Positions 35,261 through 43,827 of a stretch of DNA of 64,000 nucleotides are shown here, one piece after another (position 1 is the first letter of the stretch; each line of letters starts with the position of its first letter). Under the pieces are notes generated by a model. It did no database searches. It was not told the origin of the DNA and saw only the letters and a program-made list of their open reading frames with translations. The stretch lies in the NCBI RefSeq assembly GCF_038561935.1, contig NZ_CP102770.1, positions 6,138,001 through 6,202,000 on the forward strand, given 5' to 3'. Source of the DNA: Myxococcus stipitatus. GTDB taxonomy: Bacteria; Myxococcota; Myxococcia; Myxococcales; Myxococcaceae. A program made the translations under genes and the position numbers.

Positions 35261-38200
35261 CAGAAGTGGGCCCTCACGGTGAGGTAGCCGGACATGCCCT
35301 CGCGAGGGAGGTTGCCCGGAACGCGGTCCGGACGGGGCACATCGTCGCGAAGGTCGGTGTCGAAGACGTTGTGCGCCACGAGCGTCACCTCCCAGATGTC
35401 GAGGATGGGCTCGGAGCGGATCTGCGCGGTGATGAGGCTGTAGGCGGGAATCTTGTAGCGGCGGATGAGCTCCAGCACGGAGCGGTTGTTGTTGCGGCGC
35501 TCGGCGCCCGCACGCACGACCAGGTCGAAGTTCACCCAAGCGCCAATGGGCATGGAGACCCCCGCGTTGAAGCGGGCCTGCGGAGTGTCCGTGAGGAGGC
35601 GCGAGTGCGCCGGCAGCTCCATGTCCTGCGCGCGGGAGATGCTCGCGTTGAACCACGCGTTGGCGCGCTTGGAGGCCTCGAGGCGGGCCTCACCCTCGAT
35701 GCCGTACACACGCACGCCCAGCTCGCGGTTGCGCAGGGGGACGATGTTGCCGGAGGTGTCCACCGGGACGATGGGCGAGGCGAAGATCTCCAGGTACGCG
35801 TTGGCGCGCAGCCGCACACGGGCATCCCCCGCGGACTGGATGAGGTCGGCGCCCAGCTCGAAGGTGTCCACCGTCGCGGGCTGCAGGCGCGGGTTTCCCT
35901 CGAAGCGGCCCTGGTTGTAGTCGGTGTCGGGGATGCGCTCGACGAGCTCCTGGAGCGTGGGCGCTCGGAAGGCTCGGCCGTAGAGGGCCTTGAGCACCAG
36001 CGCGTCCGTGGCGGAGAACACCAGGCCCACGCGGGGGTTGATGCGGGGCACGAAGCTGGTGCCGGTGATGGTGCCACTGCCATCCACCGTGGGCAGCTGC
36101 GTGGCATCCACCCGCACGCCGAAGGTGAGTGTCAGCGGGCTGACAACGGTCCACTGGTCATGCGCGAAGAACCCCACGGTGAGCCTGCGGGCCGCCGCGC
36201 CGTCGGCGAGCTCCAGCGGGTTCGCGAGGCCCTCCGGCGCGGTGAAGCCACCGGAGCGAACGCGCGCGTCGAGCGTGTAGTTCGTTTCGTAGTCGTAGTC
36301 GCCCAGCGACTGCTGCTCCACCACCGCGCCCAGGGACAGCCGGTTGCCGGGAGCCAGCGTGATGTCCGCGTCCACGCCCCCCATGAGCGTGCGCACGGAG
36401 ATGCGGGTCTGCTCCCGCATGCCGTCATTGAAGAGCTGGGCCGTGTCCGGTCCCGTGCGGAAGTTCTTGGGCGTGATCTGGAAGAGCCGGTCGGTGGACT
36501 GGTGGTCGAAGCCCGCGCGCGCGCGGAGGAGGACCGAGGAGCCCAGCTCCTGCTGCCAATGGACGTCCGCCATGAGGACGTTCCACTTGAGCTTGGAGTC
36601 CTCCCCTACCGCGTCGAAGAGGCCCATGAGCGCGGTGCGGTCCTCCGTGAGGAAGCGCAGAGAGGCGCCCAGGCGTCCCGTGTTGCCCATGGCGTACGTC
36701 GCTCCGCCGCCCACGTTGAGGAGGAAGCGATCATCGCGAGTCTTGCCCGCGGGCTGTTCGACGGTGCGCAGCCCCTGCGAGATCGCTTCATCGTCGAGGC
36801 CATCGTTCTCGATGACGTTCGCATCGCCGGACTGGCTCCAGATGTCCGCATCGGCGAAGAGGCGCAGATCTCCCAAGGAGTGCCCCGCCGACGCGTGCCC
36901 GTTGAAGGTGACGGCCAGGCGCTCGTCCTTCTCCGGGAAGCCGCCCCCGGAGACCGCGGTGCGGACACCATCCGAGGTGTCGGTGACGATGTTGACCACG
37001 CCCAGGAACGCGCCCGCGCCGTAGAGCGCGGAGCCGGGACCACGGATGACCTCGATGCGCTCCAGGTTCTCCACCGGGAGGTTCATCAGGGCCTTGCCGT
37101 CGAAGAAGTTGTTGAGGCGATGGCCGTTGAGGAGGAACAGGACCTCGGCGTCATTGCGAAGGCCGCGCACCGCCGTGCGGTGGAAGCCCTGCACATCCCG
37201 GCTGATGGTGAGCCCGGGGACCACGTCCAGCACGTCCGCGACGGTGCGAGCGCCCAAGGCGCTGATCTGCTCGCGACCGAACGAGGTGGCGATGGCGGGG
37301 ACCGTCCGCACCTTCTCTTCGTGGCGGGTGGCCAGCGCCAGGGTATCCTCGGCGCTGTAGAGGGCCATGTCCTCTTCCAGCTCCGAGCGGGGCTCCTCGG
37401 AGCCGCTGCCCTCTCGCGAGGACGGCTCGTCGCGGCGAAGGGGCTCTCGGGGCGACTCACGCGAGGCCACGGCATCGCGCGAGTCTCGCGAAGTGGAACC
37501 ACGAGCAGGTCCTGCTTCACGAGTGGGCGCGTCCCGGGAACCGGAAGCGCGCGAGGTGGCCGACTCCCGGCCGGACGTGTCGCGCGACGTCCCGGGCTCA
37601 CGCGTCGAGGAGTCTCGCGTGCCTCTGGAAGCACCCGAACCCACCGGGTCGCGCGTGGAGTCTCGCGATGATGACGCGGACTCCCGCGAAGCACCCGCGC
37701 TCACCGAGTCGCGCGAAGCCCCCACTGGGTCTCGCGCGGAGTCTCGCGCCGATGACGTGGACTCCCGTGAAGCACCCGCGCTCACCGGATCGCGCGTGGC
37801 CGTCGCGCTTCCTCGCGCGGAAGGCAGAGGCTCGCGCGAGGTGGAGCGGCTGTCTCGGGCCGGCGTCTTGGGCGGCGGCACTCCATCCGCGAGGTCGGCG
37901 GTGAGGGCCGCCATCGAGTCGTCGTCACTCGCGCTCGAGGACGGTGTCGGGGCCTTGGCCCGCTCGGGAGGCGACGATGACCGGGTGACGGGGCGCTCGT
38001 CGGCGGAGAGGGAGGTCGGAGGTGGAGGCGTCGCGGTGCGGCTCGTCGGAGCCTCGCCTGCGACGAGGACACGGGCGGGACGCTCGGCGGACTGGAAGAG
38101 GGAGATGCGCTCTCCGTCCGCGGTGAGGCCCTCGACGTAGTACTCGACCCCCGGCGGCACCATGTGCTCGGCGGGGATGACGCCGCGATAGAGGTCTCCG

Positions 38201-38430
38201 TACTGACGCTCCATCTGGACGCGGGCGAAGGGTTCGCCGGGGCCGCGGTAGCGGACGAACATCTCGAGGATGCGCCCTCCCTCCACGAGCGTGCCGTCCA
38301 GCCGCAGCGGGCTGTTGGCCTGGGCGCGCGGTGGAGCGGAGTGAAGAAGGGAAGGCTCCTCGGCCTGGGCGGGTACGCCCGCGAAGAGCACGAGGCTGAG
38401 GAGGGTCGCGCGTGCGAGTGTGTTCTTCAA
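35260..38430 (-). CDS. TonB-dependent outer-membrane receptor with Ser-Arg-rich repeat domain
   Basis: 1056 residues. Signal peptide (about 1-23), a beta domain at 40-125, a low-complexity Ser/Arg/Asp/Glu segment at about 191-341, a plug at about 375-485 (SALGARTVADVLDVVPGLTIS, RGLRNDAEVLFLLNGHRLN, IEVIRGPGSALYGAGAFLGVVNIVT), then a 22-strand-type barrel ending in aromatic RAHF. The ligand is unknown. The Ser-Arg segment holds tandem 26-residue units (about 213-238 and 240-265) and is unusual for this family. The only available start is a TTG at 38430, because an in-frame TAG lies six codons upstream; no clear ribosome site is seen, so expression may be low. The downstream lipoprotein gene overlaps its stop. 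Confidence 0.9.
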   Translation of the reverse strand: MKNTLARATLLSLVLFAGVPAQAEEPSLLHSAPPRAQANSPLRLDGTLVEGGRILEMFVRYRGPGEPFARVQMERQYGDLYRGVIPAEHMVPPGVEYYVEGLTADGERISLFQSAERPARVLVAGEAPTSRTATPPPPTSLSADERPVTRSSSPPERAKAPTPSSSASDDDSMAALTADLADGVPPPKTPARDSRSTSREPLPSARGSATATRDPVSAGASRESTSSARDSARDPVGASRDSVSAGASRESASSSRDSTRDPVGSGASRGTRDSSTREPGTSRDTSGRESATSRASGSRDAPTREAGPARGSTSRDSRDAVASRESPREPLRRDEPSSREGSGSEEPRSELEEDMALYSAEDTLALATRHEEKVRTVPAIATSFGREQISALGARTVADVLDVVPGLTISRDVQGFHRTAVRGLRNDAEVLFLLNGHRLNNFFDGKALMNLPVENLERIEVIRGPGSALYGAGAFLGVVNIVTDTSDGVRTAVSGGGFPEKDERLAVTFNGHASAGHSLGDLRLFADADIWSQSGDANVIENDGLDDEAISQGLRTVEQPAGKTRDDRFLLNVGGGATYAMGNTGRLGASLRFLTEDRTALMGLFDAVGEDSKLKWNVLMADVHWQQELGSSVLLRARAGFDHQSTDRLFQITPKNFRTGPDTAQLFNDGMREQTRISVRTLMGGVDADITLAPGNRLSLGAVVEQQSLGDYDYETNYTLDARVRSGGFTAPEGLANPLELADGAAARRLTVGFFAHDQWTVVSPLTLTFGVRVDATQLPTVDGSGTITGTSFVPRINPRVGLVFSATDALVLKALYGRAFRAPTLQELVERIPDTDYNQGRFEGNPRLQPATVDTFELGADLIQSAGDARVRLRANAYLEIFASPIVPVDTSGNIVPLRNRELGVRVYGIEGEARLEASKRANAWFNASISRAQDMELPAHSRLLTDTPQARFNAGVSMPIGAWVNFDLVVRAGAERRNNNRSVLELIRRYKIPAYSLITAQIRSEPILDIWEVTLVAHNVFDTDLRDDVPRPDRVPGNLPREGMSGYLTVRAHF
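37408..37860 (-). repeat. Degenerate in-gene repeats encoding the Ser-Arg-rich segment
   Basis: Recurring TCGCG(C/A)GAGT-type units encode SR(D/E) steps. Two adjacent 78-nt units encode near-identical peptides of the form RD(P/S)VSAGASRES. The period is a multiple of three throughout, so the reading frame is kept. Confidence 0.7.
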
Positions 38431-38546
38431 GCTGACGGCGATGGTCTATTGCCGGGATCCCCGAGTCAAGGAACGGCCAGGCAGGGCTTCCGAGCCGCCG
38501 ATTTTTTGCCGGGTCTCCGAGGCCGTGCGAGGGATCTGCGCACCTC

Positions 38547-40103
38547 ATGCGCGACTCGCTCGCCCTGCACCATGCCCTCTTCCGTCGACAGCGGGCACAA
38601 ATCGCCCGCGTGGTGGACGGGCAGACAGATGCCTTCCGCTCCTACGAGGCCCGTTACCGCCGGCGCACGGCCAGCTATCGGCGCGTCCTGCCGCTGAGCG
38701 ACGTGCACCAGCGCGTGCGCGCCTCGGACGTCGTGTACGTGGGCGACTACCACACGCTTCCCCTGGCCCAGCAGACCTACGTCGAGCTGGCGGAGCACGC
38801 GCTCACCACGGGCCGCCGCGTCGTCCTCGCCCTCGAGTGCATCGAGGGCCGGCACCAGTCCTCGCTCGATGCGTGGAACGCGGGGCGCCTCTCGGAGCGC
38901 TCGCTCCTGGCGCGCCTGGGCGCTAGCACCGACGGTACGGGCTTCGGCCCCGGCAACTCGCTGCGCGCCCTGCTCTCCTTCGCCCGGCGGCATCGCCTGG
39001 AGGTGATCGGGATTGATCGGCGCGCCCAGGGAGAGCGTTCGCTCGCCTTGCGGGATGCCTATGCCGCGGAGCGCATCGCCCGGGCGGCTCGGGCGGAGGA
39101 CCGGCCGCAGGTCCTGGTGCTCGTGGGCCAGTACCACATCGCGCCCTGTCACCTGCCCGCCCAGGTGGAGCGAGCGCTGGGCGACGACACCCGCCGAGGA
39201 CTCGTCGTGTACCAGAACGCCGAGGGCGTCTGGTGGCGACTGGCCCGCGACGGAAGCATGGGCTCCGCCGAAGCCGTGGAGCTGGCCGACGACACCGTGT
39301 GTCTCCTCAACGCCTCCCCTGTCGTGTGCCAGCAGAGCTTCCTCGACTACCTGGAAGCCGAGGCCGGAGACACGCCGCTGGTGGACCGAGGCGCCTCCGA
39401 GCGCTTCCGGGAGATGGCGGCGCTCATCGGTCGCCTCGCTGGTGTCCCGGTCGGCCGCGCGCTGGAGTCAGTGGAGGTCACCACCGTGGCGGATGGTGAC
39501 GTGCTCGCACGCATCCAGCGGCGTGGGCGCTTCACGGCGGCGGAGCTGTCGCAGCTGCGCCGTCACATCCTGTCGCGCGAGAGCAGCTACATCCCCCGCG
39601 CGAGGACGGCGTATCTGGCGTCGCTGTCGCTGAACCACGCGGCGGAGGAAGCAGCACACTTCGTGCGGCACTGCGCGGTGGGCCCCGCGATGGAGGCGCC
39701 TCGCACGGCGTCCGAGGCGTTCTATGCGCGGTGCATGGAGGAGGCGTTGGGCTTCTTCGGCTCGCGCCTGGTGAACCCGCGCCGCACGTGCCTGGGGCTC
39801 GCCGAGTGGGCGAAGCGCTTCGGAGAGACGCGCGGGTTGGACCGGCAGATCTCCGCCTTCGTGCTCGCGCACAAGGCCGCGGAGATGGAGGCGCCCGAGG
39901 AGGCGGTGAAGCTGCTGCCCCTGCGCAAGGACCGGCTGTTCCACGGCGTCAGCCATGCGCTGGGGTATCTGCTGGGCGACCAGCTCTACCGGGCCTTCGA
40001 CGAAGGCCACCTCGCGAAGGCGGACATCCGAGCCCTCTTCCGCGACCCGTTCGTGGATGCCCGGGCCGCGTACTTCACCTGGGCCGAGCGGCTGCGGAAC
40101 TGA
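38547..40103 (+). CDS. ChaN-family protein with large C-terminal extension
   Basis: 518 residues. Residues about 50-260 match the ChaN/haem-binding uptake family: DVVYVGDYHTLPLAQQTYVELAEH, VVLALECIEGRHQSSLDAW and VLVLVGQYHIAPCHLPAQV. Known ChaN proteins are outer-membrane lipoproteins that stack two haems; here no signal peptide or lipobox is seen, so it is probably cytosolic. The C-terminal 250 residues, helical and with a His-containing DRLFHGVSHALGYLLGDQLY, are not part of ChaN and I do not recognise them. Divergent from the TonB receptor gene, a typical neighbour for haem or iron genes. Confidence 0.8.
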   Translation: MRDSLALHHALFRRQRAQIARVVDGQTDAFRSYEARYRRRTASYRRVLPLSDVHQRVRASDVVYVGDYHTLPLAQQTYVELAEHALTTGRRVVLALECIEGRHQSSLDAWNAGRLSERSLLARLGASTDGTGFGPGNSLRALLSFARRHRLEVIGIDRRAQGERSLALRDAYAAERIARAARAEDRPQVLVLVGQYHIAPCHLPAQVERALGDDTRRGLVVYQNAEGVWWRLARDGSMGSAEAVELADDTVCLLNASPVVCQQSFLDYLEAEAGDTPLVDRGASERFREMAALIGRLAGVPVGRALESVEVTTVADGDVLARIQRRGRFTAAELSQLRRHILSRESSYIPRARTAYLASLSLNHAAEEAAHFVRHCAVGPAMEAPRTASEAFYARCMEEALGFFGSRLVNPRRTCLGLAEWAKRFGETRGLDRQISAFVLAHKAAEMEAPEEAVKLLPLRKDRLFHGVSHALGYLLGDQLYRAFDEGHLAKADIRALFRDPFVDARAAYFTWAERLRN

Positions 40104-40142
40104 GCACGCAGCGCCCCTGCCTCGGGGATTCACCTGCGAGCA

Positions 40143-40529
40143 TCAGGTCTTCTGGGGCGCGGAGGCCCGCACGGCCTCCTTCACCTTCTGGCGCAGCGCC
40201 CGGACCCGCTCACGCGCCTGGAGGCGCTGATCCTCCGAGAGCTGTCCACCCGCCGCGTCACGCTGAGCCTTCAGCTCGTCGCGGAGCTGCCGAGCCTCCG
40301 CCTTGAACGCATCCGCCTGCGCCTGGCTCAGCCGACCGTTCTCCACGGCCCGGTCCAACCGGTGCTCCATGCGCGCAAGCCTGTGCTCCCCCTTCATCCC
40401 CCGGTGCCCGTGTCGACCGTGGTGAGCCTCCTTGCAGTCCTTGCCGGACGCGGCGTCCTCGGCGAGCACAGGGGTGGCCAGGAACAACGAAGCCGCGACG
40501 ATGGAACGCAAAAGGAACGTCTGACGCAT
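40143..40529 (-). CDS. Small periplasmic helical protein, Spy/CpxP-like in composition
   Basis: 128 residues. Signal peptide MRQTFLLRSIVAASLFLATPVLA, then a His/Lys-rich segment (KEAHHGRHGHRGMKGEHRLARME) and long charged helices (LSQAQADAFKAEARQLRDELKAQ, LSEDQRLQARERVRALRQKVKEAV). The layout recalls Spy/CpxP or zinc-resistance periplasmic chaperones, but the LTxxQ motifs are only loosely matched. The His cluster could bind metal. The ATG at 40529 has GGGAG 9 nt upstream. Short tail-to-tail distance (39 nt) to the ChaN-like gene. Confidence 0.72.
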   Translation of the reverse strand: MRQTFLLRSIVAASLFLATPVLAEDAASGKDCKEAHHGRHGHRGMKGEHRLARMEHRLDRAVENGRLSQAQADAFKAEARQLRDELKAQRDAAGGQLSEDQRLQARERVRALRQKVKEAVRASAPQKT

Positions 40530-40630
40530 GTTGGAACTCTCCCGTGGGTTCAACGGGCGCAAGCGGCCTGCCCACTCGCGCCCTGCTGAAGGGAGAAACC
40601 CGCTGCGTCGGCGGAGGTTAAATCCCGCCC

Positions 40631-40657
40631 CGGCGGGGACCTGGAGCGTCCCCGCCG
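40631..40657 (-). terminator. Terminator-like hairpin after lipoprotein gene
   Basis: CGGCGGGGAC and GTCCCCGCCG form a perfect 10-bp stem with a 7-nt loop, 4 nt past the stop of the lipoprotein gene at 40662. There is no clear U-tract. Confidence 0.5.
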
Positions 40658-40661
40658 CCTG

Positions 40662-41198
40662 CTAGCCCGCCGTGCAGTCGCCGAGCTCGTACGAGAAATC
40701 GCGCCGAGGCGTCTGGCCCGGGTCCTGGTTCACGACCCCGATGTCCATGAGTTGCTGGGTCGCCTCCTCCTGCCCCGTCCCTCCGATGACCAGCGACTGC
40801 CGCGTCACCTTCGTGGAGAACATCCCCATCTTCCCCGCCGTGCCGTTGGGCTCGCGCCGCCAGCAGCTCACGATGCGCGGGTCCGACGCCGCGAAGTGAC
40901 AGAACGAGTACTGCCCCACCACCTCGCGCTTCAGGTAGATGCAGCGGCAGTCCCACGGGTCATAGACCTGCGTCGCCACCACGCCCTCGTACCCCGTCGC
41001 CGTCTGCTTCAGCTCGAAGTAGCTGCCGTCCTGCGGAATCTCGCAGAAGAGCTTCACGTCCCCCACCGCGCGGTCCGTGCGCTGCGCCAACGCAGCCTCC
41101 GACCCGGTGGGCGACGGCGACGGCGACGGCTCACAGCCCGCGCCCAGCAGCGCGAGGCTCACGACACAGAACGAGGAGAAACGCCAAGAGGTACGCAT
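40662..41198 (-). CDS. Cysteine-rich lipoprotein of unknown function
   Basis: 178 residues. Signal peptide with lipobox LLGAGC (Cys 22), then a Ser/Pro linker and a globular domain with six further Cys (FCEIPQ, DCRCIYL, SFCHF, SCWRR, DCTAG), probably disulfide-bonded outside the cytoplasm. No known motif. The ATG at 41198 has GGAG 5 nt upstream; an apparent 13-codon extension upstream is rejected. A strong hairpin (41207-41245) lies directly in front and partly covers the ribosome site. Confidence 0.78.
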   Translation of the reverse strand: MRTSWRFSSFCVVSLALLGAGCEPSPSPSPTGSEAALAQRTDRAVGDVKLFCEIPQDGSYFELKQTATGYEGVVATQVYDPWDCRCIYLKREVVGQYSFCHFAASDPRIVSCWRREPNGTAGKMGMFSTKVTRQSLVIGGTGQEEATQQLMDIGVVNQDPGQTPRRDFSYELGDCTAG

Positions 41199-41206
41199 TT
41201 GCGCTC

Positions 41207-41245
41207 CATGCGGGATGTCCAGGGGAATCCAGGACATCCCGCATG
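41207..41245 (-). promoter_or_regulatory. Hairpin overlapping the ribosome site of the lipoprotein gene
   Basis: CATGCGGGATGTCC and GGACATCCCGCATG form a perfect 14-bp stem with an 11-nt loop; one more C-G pair extends it to 41206-41246. On the minus strand its end merges with the GGAG at 41203-41206, 5 nt before the ATG. No U-tract follows, so translational control or a barrier to read-through is as likely as termination of the methyltransferase transcript. Confidence 0.6.
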
Positions 41246-41291
41246 GGAGTCTTTTCAGACTCTTCTCGCAATCAACTTCTGAGGAAATCGG

Positions 41292-42086
41292 TCAGGGCGT
41301 GATGGGCTTCAGGGCCCGGGTCGCGATGTAGCTGTCGAAGTACTCGGCGACCAGGTCACCCTGCTCGAACTTGTCCTCGAAGAACCCCGCGAGCAGGAAC
41401 CCGGCGTCGAGCTGCCCGCCAATCTGGTCCTGGAGCGTGTGCGCGACGCAGAGCGGCTCGTGCTTGTCGGTGTAGCGCCGGCGCTCGGCCTCCGTGAGGC
41501 TGGTGAAGTCCGAGTACGGCATCTTGTACTTCACCTGGAGCACGCCCTTGTCCTGCAGCTCCGGGTCGAACAGGAAGATGACCGGATTGGTGAAGCCCGA
41601 CAGGAGCACGCCTCCGGGCCGCAGCACGCGGAACGCCTCGCGCCACACGGGGAGGATGGTGTCCACGAACGAGTTCGAGCACGGGTGGAAGATGAGGTCG
41701 AAGCTACCGTCCTCGAACACGGAGAGGTCGCGCATGTCGCCCTCCACCAACCGGATCTCCAACCCCTCCCGCTCCGCGACCCGCCGGTCCTGCCCCAATT
41801 GCCCAGGCGAGTTGTCCAGCACCGTCACCTTCGCCCCCGCCGCGGCGAACACCGGCGCCTGCTGACCTCCGCCCCCCGCCAGACACAGGACCCGCTTGCC
41901 CACGATGTCCCCGAACCAGGACGCGGGCACGGGCTTGGAGGGCGTGAGCACGACGCTCCACTCCCCTCGCCTCGCGGCCGCGATGACCTCCGGCCCCACC
42001 GGCTGAGTCCACCGGTTGCCGAGCGAGACCTGGCGGTCCCACGCCTCGCGGTTGTGCTTCCTCACATCGATGGTGTCAGTCGTCAT
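41292..42086 (-). CDS. SAM-dependent methyltransferase, class I
   Basis: 264 residues. Motif I is VLCLAGGGGQQAPVFAAAGAKVTVLDNS, motif II around VEGDMRDLSVFEDGSFDLIFHPCSNSFV, motif III FRVLRPGGVLLSGFTNPV: the fold of methyltransferase type-11 proteins acting on small molecules. The first 30 residues KHNREAWDRQVSLGNRWTQPV are typical of a bacterial subgroup of unknown substrate. The start overlaps the end of the SDR gene by 11 nt, so they are co-transcribed. Confidence 0.88.
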   Translation of the reverse strand: MTTDTIDVRKHNREAWDRQVSLGNRWTQPVGPEVIAAARRGEWSVVLTPSKPVPASWFGDIVGKRVLCLAGGGGQQAPVFAAAGAKVTVLDNSPGQLGQDRRVAEREGLEIRLVEGDMRDLSVFEDGSFDLIFHPCSNSFVDTILPVWREAFRVLRPGGVLLSGFTNPVIFLFDPELQDKGVLQVKYKMPYSDFTSLTEAERRRYTDKHEPLCVAHTLQDQIGGQLDAGFLLAGFFEDKFEQGDLVAEYFDSYIATRALKPITP

Positions 42087-42852
42087 GCAGCACCCTTCCT
42101 TCCATGCCTCCGGCGACCGTCACGACCTCACCCGTCACGTGGCCGGAGATGAAATCCGAAGCGAGCGACACCACCACTCGCGCGACATCCTCGGGCTGGC
42201 CCACCTTGCGCAACGGCATGGTCCGAGTCACCCGCTTCACGAACCCCGGCCCGCCCAGCTTGTCGCGGTTGCGGCCCACCTCCGTCCACCCCGGGCACAC
42301 CACGTTGACGCGGCCCAGCGGCGCGATGCGGCCCAGCTCGTTCTTCAAGCTGCGCAGGAACCCGCCCGCCAGCGCGCCCTTCGCCGCCGCGTAGTCGGAG
42401 TGCCCCGCCTCGCCGAACAGCCCCGCCGTGGAGCTGATGATGACGATGTTCCCCACACCCGTCGTCGCCACGTGCCGCAGGAAGCCACGGCAGCACAGGA
42501 AGACGCTGTCCAGGTTCTCCGCCAACGTGCGGCGCCAGCGCTCGAGCGACATCTCCCAGACGGGGACATCGGGGCTCGGCCACACGCCCGCGTTGCACAC
42601 CAGCACATCCAGGCGCCCCAGCGCGGCCACCGACGCGGGCACGAGGGCGTCCACCTGGGCCTCCACCGTCAGGTCCGCGCTGACGGCCGAGCCCCCCACC
42701 TCCTCCGCGAGCTGCTTCGCCTGCGCCTCGCGCGAGTGGTAGTGCACCGCCACCTTCGCGCCCTCGCCGGCGAACGCCCGGACCAGCGCGGTGCCAATCC
42801 CTCCCGCGCCACCCGTCACCAGGACGCCCTTGCCCTTCAGCTCCGTGTCCAT
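42076..42852 (-). CDS. Short-chain dehydrogenase/reductase
   Basis: 258 residues, classical SDR: cofactor motif TGGAGGIG (13-20), NAG (87-89), catalytic Ser 140/141 in VIISSTAG, and Y154-A-A-A-K158. The NAD(P)-dependent substrate is unknown. The ATG at 42852 has GAGGAG 7 nt upstream. It begins after the strong terminator of the lysine-degradation operon, so it is probably a separate transcription unit with the methyltransferase gene. Confidence 0.92.
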   Translation of the reverse strand: MDTELKGKGVLVTGGAGGIGTALVRAFAGEGAKVAVHYHSREAQAKQLAEEVGGSAVSADLTVEAQVDALVPASVAALGRLDVLVCNAGVWPSPDVPVWEMSLERWRRTLAENLDSVFLCCRGFLRHVATTGVGNIVIISSTAGLFGEAGHSDYAAAKGALAGGFLRSLKNELGRIAPLGRVNVVCPGWTEVGRNRDKLGGPGFVKRVTRTMPLRKVGQPEDVARVVVSLASDFISGHVTGEVVTVAGGMEGRVLHDD

Positions 42853-42965
42853 CGCATGGCTCCTCGGACTGCCTCGGGCCGCTTCACACACCGCGCTCCG
42901 GACGAGCAACGGCGACCGGCAGCCGCCGACGTGAAGGCCCCGCGAGTCCTGACGTGAAAAGAAAA

Positions 42966-42994
42966 CCGCCGGCGCGAGAGCTTCGCGCCGGCGG
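42966..42994 (-). terminator. Intrinsic terminator of the kam-kal-kce operon
   Basis: CCGCCGGCGCGA and TCGCGCCGGCGG form a perfect 12-bp stem with a 5-nt loop. On the minus strand it comes 6 nt after the kce stop and is followed by TTTTCTTTTC. Confidence 0.92.
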
Positions 42995-42999
42995 GAGGT

Positions 43000-43827
43000 T
43001 CAGCTCAACCGGAGGAGCTTGCGCGCCTGTTCCGGTGTGGCGGGCTCGCGGCCGTGGGCTCGGGCTCGCCTGGCGGCCTCGGCCACCAGCTCCCAGTTGC
43101 CCTTCGCGAGCACGCCCTTGGACACGTAGATGTTGTCCTCCAGGCCCACTCGCGCGTTGCCGCCGCGCTTCGCCGCCTCGTCCACGTAGGCGAGCTGGTG
43201 CCGGCCCACGCCCGCCACCGTCCAGGTGCTCCCCTCTGGCAGCGAGGCAATCATGAAGTCGAGCACTTCCGGCCGAGGCTGCAGCGTCCCCGGCACCCCC
43301 AGCACGAAGTCGAAGTGCGCCGGCAGGTCGACCAGGCCTTCCTTCGCCAGGTAGCGCGCCTCGTCGATCATGCCCACGTCGAAGCACTCCAGCTCCGGCC
43401 GGAGGCCCAGCGCCTTGATGCGCTTCGCGATGTCCCGCACCAGCGGGCGCGGGTTCCAGAACACCTCTTCGCCGAAGTTCACCGTGCCCGTGGTGAGGGT
43501 GGCCATGTCCGGCCGGTCCTCCCCCGTCAGCGTCAGGGGACCGCAGCGCTGGTCCACCGTCATGCCCACCGCGCCGCCCGTCGACGTCTGGATGAGCACG
43601 TCGGTGCGCTTGCGGATGGCGCGAATCGCGGCCCGGAACAGCTCCGCGTCCTGGGACGGCTTGCCGTCCGCGGTGCGCACGTGCAGGTGCACCATCGCCG
43701 CGCCGGCCTCGCGGCAGCGCGCGGCGTCCTCGGCGATCTCCTCGGCGGTGATGGGCAGATGGGGCGTCTGCTCGCGTGTCGTCTCCGCGCCGACCATCGC
43801 CGCGGTGATGACCATGGGAGTGCTCAT
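43000..43827 (-). CDS. kce: 3-keto-5-aminohexanoate cleavage enzyme (BKACE family)
   Basis: In lysine fermentation it cleaves 3-keto-5-aminohexanoate with acetyl-CoA to acetoacetate and 3-aminobutyryl-CoA. A 275-residue TIM barrel of the DUF849/BKACE family: metal motif MVHLHVRT, IQTSTGGAVGM, MATLTTGTVNFGEEVFWNPR, ELECFDVGMI and a C-terminal VGLEDNIYVSKG. BKACE enzymes have many substrates; the kamD, kamE and kal neighbours and a kdd gene nearby make the lysine role likely. The ATG at 43827 overlaps the kal stop in an ATGA junction. Last gene before a strong terminator. Confidence 0.9.
   Translation of the reverse strand: MSTPMVITAAMVGAETTREQTPHLPITAEEIAEDAARCREAGAAMVHLHVRTADGKPSQDAELFRAAIRAIRKRTDVLIQTSTGGAVGMTVDQRCGPLTLTGEDRPDMATLTTGTVNFGEEVFWNPRPLVRDIAKRIKALGLRPELECFDVGMIDEARYLAKEGLVDLPAHFDFVLGVPGTLQPRPEVLDFMIASLPEGSTWTVAGVGRHQLAYVDEAAKRGGNARVGLEDNIYVSKGVLAKGNWELVAEAARRARAHGREPATPEQARKLLRLS

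Noticed and set aside
35266..37671. An 801-codon plus-strand frame antisense to the TonB receptor
   Set aside because: No motifs, composition-driven, no ribosome site; the receptor on the other strand has plug and barrel signatures.
37408..37860. CRISPR-like array
   Set aside because: Repeats are short, degenerate, in frame and without spacers of constant length; they encode a Ser-Arg-rich protein segment.
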